DNA of 64,000 nt, taken from Lachnospiraceae bacterium. Its GTDB lineage: Bacteria; Bacillota; Clostridia; Lachnospirales; Lachnospiraceae. A program made the position numbers and the translations under genes. Below, piece after piece: positions 1 to 10,487 of the stretch. The notes under the pieces were generated by a model. That model was not told where the DNA came from. It did no database searches and saw only the letters and a list, made by a program, of their open reading frames with translations. The stretch is taken from assembly GCA_910575105.1 (NCBI GenBank), contig CAJTDK010000010.1, positions 84,388 to 148,387 on the forward strand, read 5' to 3'. The first letter of the stretch is position 1, and every line of letters begins with the position of its first letter.

Positions 1-42
1 TCAGTATTTGTCAACACTTTTTTCAGAGTTTTTTCAAAAAAA

Positions 43-295
43 TTACGAAAAATAAATATACCTGTCGATAATCTTGATAAACTCCTCCTGTATCAGATCC
101 TTCATGATCCGGGATATCGTACTGCGGGTGGATGAGATCATATGAGCCAGCTCTTTATGGGTATTTCCTGATATCCCCTTTTGACAGCAAAAGCAGGGGT
201 TTCTCCATCCCCTTGCCGTTGACAAAATACTGTCGGACCCGTCCGTCTAAAAGCAGATATACGTATTCCGTATATGCCCCGCCGCATCCGATCAT
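43..295 (-). pseudogene. Crp/Fnr-family regulator remnant
   Basis: Two reading frames on the minus strand together recall a Crp/Fnr transcription factor. The upstream piece (from about 295) encodes a cyclic-nucleotide-binding-like beta segment with YVYLLLDGRVRQYF. The downstream piece encodes a typical C-terminal helix-turn-helix with THKELAHMISSTRSTISRIM followed by a basic wing. They lie in different frames and are joined near 180 where a full protein would have about 90 more residues, so the gene has lost its middle and shifted frame. It cannot make a working regulator. It neighbours another wrecked gene, so the whole left end appears to be decaying. Confidence 0.6.
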
Positions 296-399
296 ATATT
301 GGGCTGGGTAGTCTTCTTTTTTACCATGTTTCCCAAAGTATTTAAAATTACATTGGCGGTAAAAATCAATAATATCCTTTCCCTCCTCGTGTTCCTATT

Positions 400-575
400 A
401 AGGGAGGACACGCTATGTTATGTCCCGAGCACCTATGAACATGCCGAAAAAATGCGCAGATCGCAGGCGGGACTTCCGGCAAGCCCACAAAAGCCGATGC
501 CGAAAAAGGCCGGATTTATCATGAGTATCCGGTGAAACGTCTGATCGAAGTTATCGAAACCCTGAAAGAAAAATA
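400..575 (+). pseudogene. Unidentified coding remnant
   Basis: A stretch ending at the TAA near 573 reads KGRIYHEYPVKRLIEVIE then a short lysine-rich tail. It looks like the natural C-terminus of a protein, but the frame is closed by a stop about 45 codons upstream and no ribosome site is visible. I do not recognise the family. It lies between the Crp/Fnr remnant and the symporter remnant and is probably part of the same decayed cluster. Confidence 0.3.
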
Positions 576-594
576 ATCTGTAGGAAGAAAAGGA

Positions 595-1882
595 ATGGAG
601 TTGTCAGCAAGCGAAAAAGCAATCTATGGAATATTGTTACTGGTATTAATTATGGTAAACCCGCCGGTGATCAATATCGTGAGTAATTATGCACAAGCAC
701 ATCCGTTTGTCCTGGGATGGCCGACACTTCTGGTCTGGCTGAATGCATGGTATGTCATCGCGATCATCGCATTTTTAGTGGGAGTTTTAACCATCCGGTC
801 ATGGGAAAAAGACTCGGGATCTGGACGGTATTTCCCGGCGTCCTGTTCTGGGTGATCAAAAGAGGGTTCTGGTATCTCGGAAAGACCATAGGATATATGT
901 CCATGTCACAGTACATCAGCGATGTGTATGAAAGTAAGGACATCTGCCTTATCGTCACGGTGATCGCCATGATCTTCACCGTTTCTATGTGGCGATGCAG
1001 GCAATTGGTTCAGGGTATATTTTTCAGACGATCAACAGCGGAAGATTAAAATATGAGCTTGGCACCATCAGCTTTTTTGCGATCATGATCGTGTTAGTCT
1101 GGATGGGCGGAATGAAAGGAGTCGCGCTTACGGACGCCGCCCAGGGAGTATTATGTGGATCAGAATGGTGATGTTTCCCCATATGACACCCCGGTTCTTT
1201 GCCGGGAAATCCCTGAAGGTATTAAAATGGTCTGCCGTATTGTCATCCATTTACCTTACTTCCATACTATATCTTTCTTCCGGCAACAGGCATGGCCGGA
1301 AACATACTGATGCCTGACTGGAATCACCGGATACGATCTTCCCGGAGCTGCTCTTAATCTACACGCCTATCGTGTTTGCAGCCCTGGTTATCTCCGGCAT
1401 CCTGGCCGCCTCCATGTCTACAGGAGATTCCCAGCTCCATGCAGTCAGTACGATGGTTTCTACGGATATCTATAGAACTTATATCAATAAATCCGCAGAT
1501 GAATATACGCGGTACAAGATCGCCAAAGCCGCAACACTGGTCTTTGGGTTCTGCTCCGTCATCGTGGCTCTGATGCGGCCGGGGCTGAGCAGTGATATCC
1601 TTGCTCTGGCAGATGGCGGCGCGCGGCCCCCGCACCTGCTATGCTTGGCGACATCTACTGGAAAAGGTTAACGCCCAAAGGGCAATATCCAGTATCCTGA
1701 TCGGCGAAGGGGTTATGCTTTTCACCACATTTATCCTGCCTAATCCCCTGGGAATCATGGCCGGGCTCTGGGGGCTGATTGCCGCTTTGATCATCTTTGT
1801 CGCGGTATGTCTTACAACAGCACCGACAAAGACTACTGCAGCCGTTATCGATTCCCTGGGCGGCTTCTTTGCGGCAGAATAA
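595..1882 (+). pseudogene. Sodium:solute symporter (SSS family), multiply frameshifted
   Basis: An ATG at 595 behind AGGAAGAAAAGGA opens a membrane protein whose pieces continue in other frames to a stop at 1880-1882. Recognisable pieces in order are a first transmembrane pair (to about 800), a segment with SMSQYISDVYESKDI, a segment with AMQAIGSGYIFQTINSG and WMGGMKGVALTDAAQG, then LVISGILAASMSTGDSQLHA, and a last helix with NPLGIMAGLWGL. These match the order of segments in the SSS family (PutP/PanF type). At least three frame changes and a gap around 1170-1340 disable it. The substrate cannot be read from what remains. Confidence 0.75.
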
Positions 1883-1903
1883 AAGACCATCTGCTTACGT
1901 AAC

Positions 1904-1943
1904 GATCCGCAGGCAGCACATTTCCTGCCGCCTGCGGATCTTT
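1904..1943 (+). terminator. Rho-independent terminator after symporter remnant
   Basis: A perfect 11-bp inverted repeat, GATCCGCAGGC and GCCTGCGGATC (1904-1914 and 1930-1940), is followed on the + strand by TTT. It sits 22 bases after the symporter stop and faces the convergent gdhA. On the minus strand there is no T-run, so it serves mainly the + strand. Confidence 0.6.
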
Positions 1944-1996
1944 ACACTTATTCTTCACTTTTCCTGCTGCTCATCCATCCGATATCTATCAGTATT

Positions 1997-3337
<1,341 letters not shown>

Positions 3338-3377
3338 TTACCTCCTAAACTATATTTTCCTTAACTTCCTCAAAGCT

Positions 3378-3409
3378 TAAAAAAGCGGACGGACAACGTC
3401 CATCCGCTT
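3378..3409 (-). terminator. Terminator-like hairpin in the purL-gdhA gap
   Basis: On the minus strand the sequence forms AAGCGGA-TGGAC and GTCC-GTCCGCTT arms with a three-base loop, followed directly by TTTTTT. It is a textbook intrinsic terminator shape. It may end purL transcription, but it also lies downstream of the best gdhA promoter and upstream of the gdhA ribosome site, so it could be a leader attenuator. Confidence 0.65.
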
Positions 3410-3433
3410 CCCCTGGCGCTTTTGTCCTTTAAC

Positions 3434-3462
3434 ATTGTAAAGGATTTCCGCGCAGAACACAA
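3434..3462 (-). promoter_or_regulatory. Probable gdhA promoter
   Basis: On the minus strand TTGTGT (3457-3462) and TACAAT (3434-3439) are separated by exactly 17 bases. The start site would fall near 3427, about 95 bases before the gdhA start codon and upstream of the leader hairpin. Confidence 0.5.
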
Positions 3463-3596
3463 GGATTTTTTTGCAAATTTTTCTATTTTTTGCAATATTC
3501 ATTTTCATTTCCTGCATTCCGTGCTCTTACAGGAACATTTCTATCTTGTTTTTCTTCGCTATAATGCATCAAAAGTTCAGGATTCATTCATTTATC

Positions 3597-6500
3597 TTAT
3601 CTGAAATACTCCACGCCGGACGCGAAGATCTTCATATCCTGCTCACCGTAGATATTCACGGCAACAGACCGGCCGCGTCTCTCGGAGTGGGCCATCTTGC
3701 CGAATATCCGTCCGTCAGGGCTTGTGATCCCCTCGATGGCCATGTAGGAACCGTTCACGTTCCACTCTTCATCCAGCGTAATATTCCCGTCGGTATCGCA
3801 GTACTGGGTCGCCACCTGTCCGTTTGCAAAAAGCTTATCCAGCCACTCCTTATCCGCCACAAAGCGGCCCTCCCCGTTGGATGCCGGGTTCGTGTACACG
3901 CCGCCAAGCTCGGCCTTCTTAAGCCACGGAGACTTGTCCGAAACTACCTTTACGTAGATCATCTTGGAAATGTGGCGTCCGATGGTATTGTAAGTCAGCG
4001 TCAGGGATTTCTCATCCTGCCCGGTAATCTGTCCATTCGGCAGAAGGCCAAGCTTTACCAGTGCCTGGAAGCCGTTGCAGATGCCGAGGGCAAGGCCGTC
4101 CCGTTCATTTAACAAACGCTCCACAGCCTCTTTGATCTTTGCATTCTGGAATGCGGTAGCGAAGAACTTCGCGGAGCCGTCCGGCTCGTCTCCTGCGGAA
4201 AATCCGCCCGGGAACATGATGATCTGCGCCCCGTCGATAGCCTTTTCGAAGGTATTCACCGAATCGATGATATCCGCCGCATCAAGGTTCCGAAACACCT
4301 TTGTCACTACCCTGGCTCCCGCCTGCTCGAAAGCACTCGCGCTGTCGTACTCACAGTTGGTCCCCGGGAATACCGGGATGAATACCGTCGGCTGTGCGAT
4401 CTTGTGGGTGCAGATATGGATATCGGACGCATGGTAAAGCCTGGTCTCTATCTTCTCCTCCTGGCCTTCGGCGCCGGAGTTGGTCCGAAATACCTTTTCC
4501 AGTGTCGCCTTCCATGCGCCCTCCGCTTCTGCCTCCGGGATCGCTACATTGCCGTAGGAGAAGGTTCCGTCGCCTGTCACCTCACCGATCACCGTATATT
4601 CGATGGCCAGCTCACCTACCTTACCGTCTGCAACCTCCGCGATGATATCGCCGAAGGCCGGGGCAAACAGATCTCTCGCATCCATATTATGCTCAATCTT
4701 CACACCCATCCGGTTGCCGAAGGCCATGCGGCTAACTGCGGCGATCACGCCGTGGCGGTCTGCTGCGTAAGCCGATACGATCCTGCCCGCCCGGATATCT
4801 TCGGTAAATTTCCCGTACTGCTCCATCACCTTCTCATAAACCGGAACATCGTACTGGTCTGTCGGAATACGGAGCCATACTAATTTATTGCCCGCCGTTT
4901 TAAGCTCCGGGGTAATAATATCCTTTTCTCTTGCAATATCCACAGCAAAGGAAACCAGTGTAGGCGGCACGTCGATATCTTCGAAGGTGCCGGACATACT
5001 GTCCTTTCCGCCGATGGACGGCAGGCCGAAGCCGAGCTGTGCGTTATATGCGCCCAGAAGCGCGGCAAAGGGCTGGCTCCATCTGCTGGGCTCCCCGGTC
5101 ATCCGCCGGAAATACTCCTGGAAGGTAAACCGGATCTTCCGGTGATCGCCGCCGTTTGCCACGATCTTTGCCACTGACTCTGTCACCGCATAGATGGCCC
5201 CGTGATACGGACTCCAGGTAGACAGATACGGGTCGAAGCCGTAGCTCATCATGGTCACGGTGTCGCAGTCGCCCCCAAGCACCGGCAGCTTGGCAACCAT
5301 AGCCTGGGTCTCCGTAGTCTGATATTTCCCCCCGTGGGGCATGAACACGGAAGCCGCCCCGATAGAACCGTCGAACATCTCAACCAGCCCTTTCTGGGAG
5401 CAGACATTGAGGTCAGACAGCACAGACAGCCACTTCGCCCGCACATCCCCCACTTCCTCACGCACAAGGATACTGTCCTTCCGGTTCGGAATATCCACGG
5501 CAACTGCCGTCTCCTGATGGGCGCCGTTGGTATCTAAAAATGCCCTGGACAGATTGACGATCTCTTTTCCTCTCCAGGAAAGGACAAGCCTTGGCTCCTC
5601 GGTGACAACCGCCACCTCTACCGCCTCTAAGCTCTCCTCTTTCGCATAGCCCATAAATTCCGCTACATCCTCCGGATCCACTACGACTGCCATACGCTCC
5701 TGGGACTCAGAGATGGCGATCTCCGTACCGTCGAGGCCCGCATACTTTTTCGGCACCTTGTCAAGATCCACCCTAAGGCCGTCCGCCAGCTCACCGATGG
5801 CGACGGAGACACCGCCTGCGCCAAAGTCATTGCATTTCTTGATTAATCTGCTCACTTCTTCCCGGCGGAACATCCGCTGGATCTTACGCTCTGTCGGCGC
5901 ATTCCCCTTCTGTACCTCCGCGCCGCAGGTCTCGATGGACTCCGTAGTGTGCACCTTGGAAGAACCGGTGGCACCTCCGCAGCCGTCCCGTCCGGTACGC
6001 CCGCCCAGAAGGATGATGATATCTCCCGGATCCGACGTCTCACGGATCACCGCACGCCTTGGAGCCGCGCCGAGAACCGCGCCGATCTCCATACGCTTCG
6101 CCACATAATTCGGATGGTAGATCTCCTTCACCGCCCCGGTGGCCAGCCCGATCTGGTTGCCGTAAGAGCTGTATCCGTGAGCTGCCTCGCGCACAAGCTT
6201 CTTCTGTGGGAGCTTGCCCTTGAGCGTATCCTTCATGGAAGCCGTCGGATCGGCCGCGCCTGTCACCCGCATGGCCTGGTACACATAGGTACGTCCAGAG
6301 AGCGGGTCACGGATCGCACCGCCAAGACAGGTCGCCGCACCGCCGAAAGGCTCGATCTCCGTCGGGTGGTTGTGGGTTTCATTCTTAAAATTCACCAGCC
6401 ATTCCTCTTCCACGCCATCTACCGTGACCGGCACGACGATGCTGCAGGCATTGATCTCGTCGGATTCTTCCTGATCGGCAAGCTTCCCTTCCTTTTTAAG

Positions 6501-7364
6501 CTTGCGCATGGCCATCAGCGCCAGATCCATCAGGCAGACGAACTTGTCCTCCCTGCCCTTAAAGATCTCGCTGTGGTCAGCAAGATACTGCTTATAAGTC
6601 TCCTCCATGGGCGCGCGGTAATCCCCTTCACCGAAGGAAATGTCCGTAAGCTCCGTCGAAAACGTAGTATGGCGGCAGTGATCCGACCAGTAGGTATCTA
6701 ACACCCTGATCTCCGTCATGGACGGATCCCTCGCCTCCTCATGCTTAAAATAATTCTGGATATGCAGGAAATCCTTGAAGGTCATGGCAAGCCCTAAAGA
6801 TCCGTAGAGCTCCTTAAGCTCCCCTTCCCCCATATCCTTGAATCCATCAAACGTAATCACATCCTCCGGCTCGTCAAATACGGTCAGAAGCGTCTGGGGC
6901 TTCTCCATCCCGGTCTCCCTCGAATCCACCGGATTGATGCAGTGCGCCTTCACCGCTGAAAGCTCGGCATCAGAGATCTCCCTTCCTGCGCCCTCGATCA
7001 CATAGACCACCGCTGTCTTAATCACCGGCTGCTCGTCCTCTTTGATAAACTGAATACACTGCACCGCCGAATCTGCCCTCTGGTCGAACTGGCCCGGAAG
7101 ATACTCCACGGAAAATACTCTGCTGTTATCCCCCACCGGGAATTCCTCCCGGTACAGGATATCCACCGGCGGCTCCGCGAAGATGCCGTTGCACGCCTTC
7201 TCAAATGTAGCGTCCGAGACATTCTCCACATCGTAGCGAATCAGGACGCGCACGGACGCGATATCCAAAACCCCGAGATACCCTTTGATCTCATGCTCAA
7301 GATCCTTCGCCTGTACAGCAAAATCCGGTTTTTTTTCCACAAACACTCGCTTTACATTACTCAT
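3597..7364 (-). CDS. purL: Phosphoribosylformylglycinamidine synthase (single chain)
   Basis: This 1255-residue enzyme makes FGAM from FGAR, glutamine and ATP, the fourth step of purine synthesis. It is the large form in which the synthetase and the glutaminase are fused. The synthetase half shows NETHNHPTEIEPFGGAA and GGRTGRDGCGGATGSS. The C-terminal class-I glutaminase domain has FPGGFSAGDEPDGSA, the nucleophile cysteine in GICNGFQ (about residue 1096) and the histidine in GKMAHSERRG. No PurS or PurQ partner is needed and none is nearby. AAGGAGGAG precedes ATG 7364. It appears to be monocistronic; I saw no purine riboswitch upstream. Confidence 0.96.
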   Translation of the reverse strand: MSNVKRVFVEKKPDFAVQAKDLEHEIKGYLGVLDIASVRVLIRYDVENVSDATFEKACNGIFAEPPVDILYREEFPVGDNSRVFSVEYLPGQFDQRADSAVQCIQFIKEDEQPVIKTAVVYVIEGAGREISDAELSAVKAHCINPVDSRETGMEKPQTLLTVFDEPEDVITFDGFKDMGEGELKELYGSLGLAMTFKDFLHIQNYFKHEEARDPSMTEIRVLDTYWSDHCRHTTFSTELTDISFGEGDYRAPMEETYKQYLADHSEIFKGREDKFVCLMDLALMAMRKLKKEGKLADQEESDEINACSIVVPVTVDGVEEEWLVNFKNETHNHPTEIEPFGGAATCLGGAIRDPLSGRTYVYQAMRVTGAADPTASMKDTLKGKLPQKKLVREAAHGYSSYGNQIGLATGAVKEIYHPNYVAKRMEIGAVLGAAPRRAVIRETSDPGDIIILLGGRTGRDGCGGATGSSKVHTTESIETCGAEVQKGNAPTERKIQRMFRREEVSRLIKKCNDFGAGGVSVAIGELADGLRVDLDKVPKKYAGLDGTEIAISESQERMAVVVDPEDVAEFMGYAKEESLEAVEVAVVTEEPRLVLSWRGKEIVNLSRAFLDTNGAHQETAVAVDIPNRKDSILVREEVGDVRAKWLSVLSDLNVCSQKGLVEMFDGSIGAASVFMPHGGKYQTTETQAMVAKLPVLGGDCDTVTMMSYGFDPYLSTWSPYHGAIYAVTESVAKIVANGGDHRKIRFTFQEYFRRMTGEPSRWSQPFAALLGAYNAQLGFGLPSIGGKDSMSGTFEDIDVPPTLVSFAVDIAREKDIITPELKTAGNKLVWLRIPTDQYDVPVYEKVMEQYGKFTEDIRAGRIVSAYAADRHGVIAAVSRMAFGNRMGVKIEHNMDARDLFAPAFGDIIAEVADGKVGELAIEYTVIGEVTGDGTFSYGNVAIPEAEAEGAWKATLEKVFRTNSGAEGQEEKIETRLYHASDIHICTHKIAQPTVFIPVFPGTNCEYDSASAFEQAGARVVTKVFRNLDAADIIDSVNTFEKAIDGAQIIMFPGGFSAGDEPDGSAKFFATAFQNAKIKEAVERLLNERDGLALGICNGFQALVKLGLLPNGQITGQDEKSLTLTYNTIGRHISKMIYVKVVSDKSPWLKKAELGGVYTNPASNGEGRFVADKEWLDKLFANGQVATQYCDTDGNITLDEEWNVNGSYMAIEGITSPDGRIFGKMAHSERRGRSVAVNIYGEQDMKIFASGVEYFR

Positions 7365-7424
7365 TCATTCTCCTCCTTACCGCACCGGCAGGCTAAAAAC
7401 GGCAGGCTGCCCATGCATGTATAC

Positions 7425-7453
7425 ATTGTAACATATTTACCCTACACAGGAAA
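7425..7453 (-). promoter_or_regulatory. Probable purL promoter
   Basis: The minus strand has an extended -10, TGT-TACAAT (TACAAT at 7425-7430), about 60 bases upstream of the purL start. The -35 region is weak (TTTCCT at 17 bases). Two copies of AGCCTGCCG lie in the short leader; their role is unknown. Confidence 0.4.
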
Positions 7454-7565
7454 TCAGTAATTCCTCTGCACATTTAAAACATTCATCCATATGCTGCTGT
7501 CCGCTCCGTTCGCAGCAGCCTTCGCAGCTCCATTTAACCTGCGTTCCGTAAGCGGGATCCAGGCA

Positions 7566-8336
7566 TTAACCCTTTCCGGCCCTTTTGCGCACCACCTTAC
7601 GCACAAGCCAGACCAGCACGCCAAGCAGCACAAGGCTCCCCGCGAATACAAGTACAATCCGGACGACCATATCCGAGAAAAACCCTTCCGGCAGCATACG
7701 GATCATATAATCGGTACTTTCGTCAAACATCCAGAGGTCATTGGTAAAAAACATCTCATGGAATATGGTAAAGCACCGCGTAAAATCAATGGTGAAGGCA
7801 ATCCCTAAAAATACCAGCGCCGCCGCAAACACCGCCATCGCGATCCCATATGCCGCCGGCAGCACTTTTCCCATATCCGCCTTAAGCCTGACAAGGAGTG
7901 CCAGAAAAAGAAACGCCGCCAGAAAAAGGGCTGTCCTGACCTTAAGCCCGCCCAGGAAAAGATTCTTCACATCCGCCATGTGGAGCCGGTCCTGTTCGTT
8001 GAAAAAATCCTGCCTTTCTCCGTCCACGTCAGTCTCGATAGAAAGCTCTTCCTCGCGCCCGATCAGATAGTCCATCATATAATCCGTCACGACCATCACG
8101 TCCGAAAGCTCCATGCCAAGAGACTCCGTCACCTTATACTTCACGTATTCCTTCTCATAAAAACGGTACCGGGAATCTCCGTAGATGGCAAGCTGAAAGC
8201 TGGTAAGAAGCAGGGAAAGAACCAGCAGAAACATGGCTGCAACCCCCACAGCCAGATGAATCCTCCTTTGCTGTCTCCCGTCCTGGCCGGCTATCTGCTT
8301 TTCCTGCTGCCCGCTCATCTTCTTAACCGGCCTCAT
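7566..8336 (-). CDS. TIGR01906-type integral membrane protein
   Basis: This protein of about 256 residues has four predicted membrane helices (roughly residues 27-50, 135-155, 160-185 and 228-250) and a basic C-terminus. The extracytoplasmic segment between helices one and two is acidic and carries YVKYKV and MMDYLIG. The pattern fits the TIGR01906/DUF1461 membrane proteins of Firmicutes, whose function is unknown. A GTG at 8339 is an alternative start; GGAGG lies 7 bases before the GTG and 10 before the ATG. The start overlaps the stop of the upstream lipoprotein gene, so the two are translationally coupled and probably act at the same membrane. Confidence 0.6.
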   Translation of the reverse strand: MRPVKKMSGQQEKQIAGQDGRQQRRIHLAVGVAAMFLLVLSLLLTSFQLAIYGDSRYRFYEKEYVKYKVTESLGMELSDVMVVTDYMMDYLIGREEELSIETDVDGERQDFFNEQDRLHMADVKNLFLGGLKVRTALFLAAFLFLALLVRLKADMGKVLPAAYGIAMAVFAAALVFLGIAFTIDFTRCFTIFHEMFFTNDLWMFDESTDYMIRMLPEGFFSDMVVRIVLVFAGSLVLLGVLVWLVRKVVRKRAGKG

Positions 8337-9460
8337 CACTGGTAGACCTCCAAAGCCCCGTAATACGCAGACACTGCAGACATATCCGAAATATGCTTCC
8401 CGATATCTTCTATCCCGTACCGCAGCAGAAAATAATCCATATCATGCAGGGCATAGTATATCTTTTTCACATACTCAACATCATGCGTTTCCCTCGCATA
8501 GTTAATGTTCTGGATAATATTCTCAAGATCACTCTTCAGCAGATTATTTTTCAGGCTGTCCTTCATCTGCTGCACGATGCCGATGAGGTCGTCCGCATCG
8601 TACTGATTGTCCGTCATGACAGGCATCCCGTATTTCTTTCCAAACTCCTCATAGGTAAGCCCCGAGGATCTGTCATACTCCATGCCATCTTCAAATGCCC
8701 AGTCCGTCTGTACCTCCCCCGTCTTTTCAAGCAGGTTCCAGGTCAGATTCTCCGGATCCGACAGCCGCTCAAACAGATTGCCATGAATACAGCTTCGCTC
8801 CAGGCTCTCATTAGCCGACTTGATGTTGTCCGTCAGCGTCTTCACCGCCTCGTCAGTCATCCCCTCCAGAACCCTTTGCCGCATGGCGTATACTTCTTCT
8901 TTCGTTGGCATGACATGCTCTTCGCGGATAAACTTCGCTTTATCCGCCAGGTATTTCTCGTTGCTATCTGCATCGGACAGCATAATTTCGGACGAGCCCT
9001 TCTGCACGAACCGCAGCACATCCCCGCTCTCAATCTCAAAACGGTACTTTCCTTTGCCGTCAGATGCTTTTGCCGTCAGGATATTGTCCTTGACCTTAAA
9101 GGTTCCCTGTATATTGCGGGACAACAGGATATCATACAGGAACATAAATGTACCGTCGGTGCCGTCAAACTCGATCGCAGGAGTAACCGTAGTGTCTGCA
9201 TCAGCTTCCAGTATATAATATCCCTTTCCATTTTCAAAGGGGAGGGCGTCTTCACCTGTCTCCTTCACTTCTTCCTCCGCCCTGTCCTTCCCGTTCTCAG
9301 ACTGATCCGTCTCAGCCTCCGTCCGGACTTCCCCAGACTCCACAGCGGTTTCCCCCGGTTCAGATCCGTCCGTTCCTAACTGAGCTGACTTTCCTTTGGC
9401 ACAGCCAGAAGGGCAAAGCAACGTAAGTATACAGCAAAACAACAGCAGATTTCTCTTCAT
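8336..9460 (-). CDS. Lipoprotein of unknown function
   Basis: The start is the ATG at 9460 (AAAGGAG eight bases before). The 374-residue product begins with a lipoprotein signal (MKRNLLLFCCILTLL then CPSGC), followed by an acidic linker of about 60 residues. The middle has a small beta-rich segment (VKDNILTAKASDGKGKY), and the C-terminal half is helical. I do not recognise the family. The stop codon overlaps the start of the membrane-protein gene downstream, so they form a two-gene unit. A promoter with GTGACA-17-TACAAT lies just upstream at 9503-9531. Confidence 0.6.
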   Translation of the reverse strand: MKRNLLLFCCILTLLCPSGCAKGKSAQLGTDGSEPGETAVESGEVRTEAETDQSENGKDRAEEEVKETGEDALPFENGKGYYILEADADTTVTPAIEFDGTDGTFMFLYDILLSRNIQGTFKVKDNILTAKASDGKGKYRFEIESGDVLRFVQKGSSEIMLSDADSNEKYLADKAKFIREEHVMPTKEEVYAMRQRVLEGMTDEAVKTLTDNIKSANESLERSCIHGNLFERLSDPENLTWNLLEKTGEVQTDWAFEDGMEYDRSSGLTYEEFGKKYGMPVMTDNQYDADDLIGIVQQMKDSLKNNLLKSDLENIIQNINYARETHDVEYVKKIYYALHDMDYFLLRYGIEDIGKHISDMSAVSAYYGALEVYQ

Positions 9461-9502
9461 AAATGTAACTCCTTTCCGCAATGCTCCAGTTGGTATAGCA
9501 TG

Positions 9503-9531
9503 ATTGTACCATCATCCGGCAATTTTGTCAC
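9503..9531 (-). promoter_or_regulatory. Promoter of the lipoprotein/membrane protein pair
   Basis: On the minus strand GTGACA (9526-9531) and TACAAT (9503-9508) are 17 bases apart, immediately after the stop codon of the upstream dehydrogenase-like gene and about 45 bases before the lipoprotein start. Confidence 0.55.
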
Positions 9532-9532
9532 T

Positions 9533-10471
9533 TTACAATATATGTTTCACACAGCCCTCTCTCTTTGCCTGCTCTGCCCCAAGATATTCCCTGATATGAT
9601 CAAGGGATTTCCGGCTGAGCAGCTCGTATGCCTGAGCAGTCATGCCCGAAGAAGCTCCCATGCAGATGACATTCTCCCGGCTTCTTACTTCCCCGGACAT
9701 ATCTCCCAGCGCCTCCGTCATATCGCAGCAGAACAGATTGCCCGGCTGCCTGATCCAGTTCTCCAGAGCCTCCATGTCTGCTGCCGGGCCGATGGATGTG
9801 TTGAACATGATCTTTCCGTTGCCAAAGGCCTGGAATTCCTCCTCGTGGAGAAGTATCGTATTCTTATTCAGGCAGGTGAACACCACCTCGCTGTCGCAAA
9901 GCAGCTTCGGCAGCGGTTTATAATGGATTCCCTGCTGCTCCCGCTCTGGTTTTACGCTTCTGGCAAAATAGGAAACCTCCGCGCCGAAAAAATGCAGCGC
10001 ATCCGCGATCAGCCCTCCGGAATCACCGATTCCCACCATACCCACTTTAAGCCCGGTGATCTCCCGCATCTTACCGTCCTTAAGCGGAAAGCCATAGCCG
10101 TGAAGGATCCTGATGAGCTGATAGACTGCATACTCCGCTACGCCTTTGTCCCCGTAGTTTCGCACACCCTTTACGGTGATCCCCCTTGTCCTTGCAAAGG
10201 CAATATCCACATTGGCACTCTCCTCCGAGTAAAGGCTGCAGATCATCCCCACATATTTAAGCTTCGGCGCCTGTCTCAGTATCTCCTCCCCCATCTGGGT
10301 GGCAAATCCCACAAGCACCCCGTCCGCATCCTTGATCCGCCCGGCCAGATCCTCCCCGTCCTTCGGCGGATCCGGGTAGAATATTACTTCGTCTGCATAT
10401 TCCTTTAGTTCCTCCCGCGCCCATCCCACGAGGTTCACCGGCGCTGCCGCCACCAGCTTCTTAAATTTGTC
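9533..10471 (-). CDS. 2-hydroxyacid dehydrogenase-like protein lacking usual catalytic residues
   Basis: About 312 residues, starting at MDKFKK (AGAGGTGA upstream). It has the two-domain plan of D-2-hydroxyacid dehydrogenases with the nucleotide fold GMVGIGDSGG near residue 145. In this family the substrate-binding arginine lies in an N-T-x-R-G motif and the catalytic histidine in a P-H motif. Here the equivalents read NTSIGPAADMEAL and NVICMGASSG, so both arginine and histidine seem to be replaced. It may have a different chemistry or only bind nucleotide. It follows the AlaX-like gene by 16 bases and probably belongs to the argS transcription unit. Confidence 0.65.
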   Translation of the reverse strand, partial: DKFKKLVAAAPVNLVGWAREELKEYADEVIFYPDPPKDGEDLAGRIKDADGVLVGFATQMGEEILRQAPKLKYVGMICSLYSEESANVDIAFARTRGITVKGVRNYGDKGVAEYAVYQLIRILHGYGFPLKDGKMREITGLKVGMVGIGDSGGLIADALHFFGAEVSYFARSVKPEREQQGIHYKPLPKLLCDSEVVFTCLNKNTILLHEEEFQAFGNGKIMFNTSIGPAADMEALENWIRQPGNLFCCDMTEALGDMSGEVRSRENVICMGASSGMTAQAYELLSRKSLDHIREYLGAEQAKREGCVKHIL

Positions 10472-10487
10472 CATCCTAATCACCTCT

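Noticed and set aside
3471..4112. A 213-codon + strand frame opposite the purL end
   Set aside because: It lies almost wholly antisense to the well-supported purL, has no ribosome site and no recognisable family.
7365..7450. Purine riboswitch before purL
   Set aside because: The short leader lacks the conserved purine aptamer sequence; only short AGCCTGCCG repeats are present.
9500..10408. A 302-codon + strand frame
   Set aside because: Antisense to the dehydrogenase-like gene; composition mirrors that gene and no motif is present.
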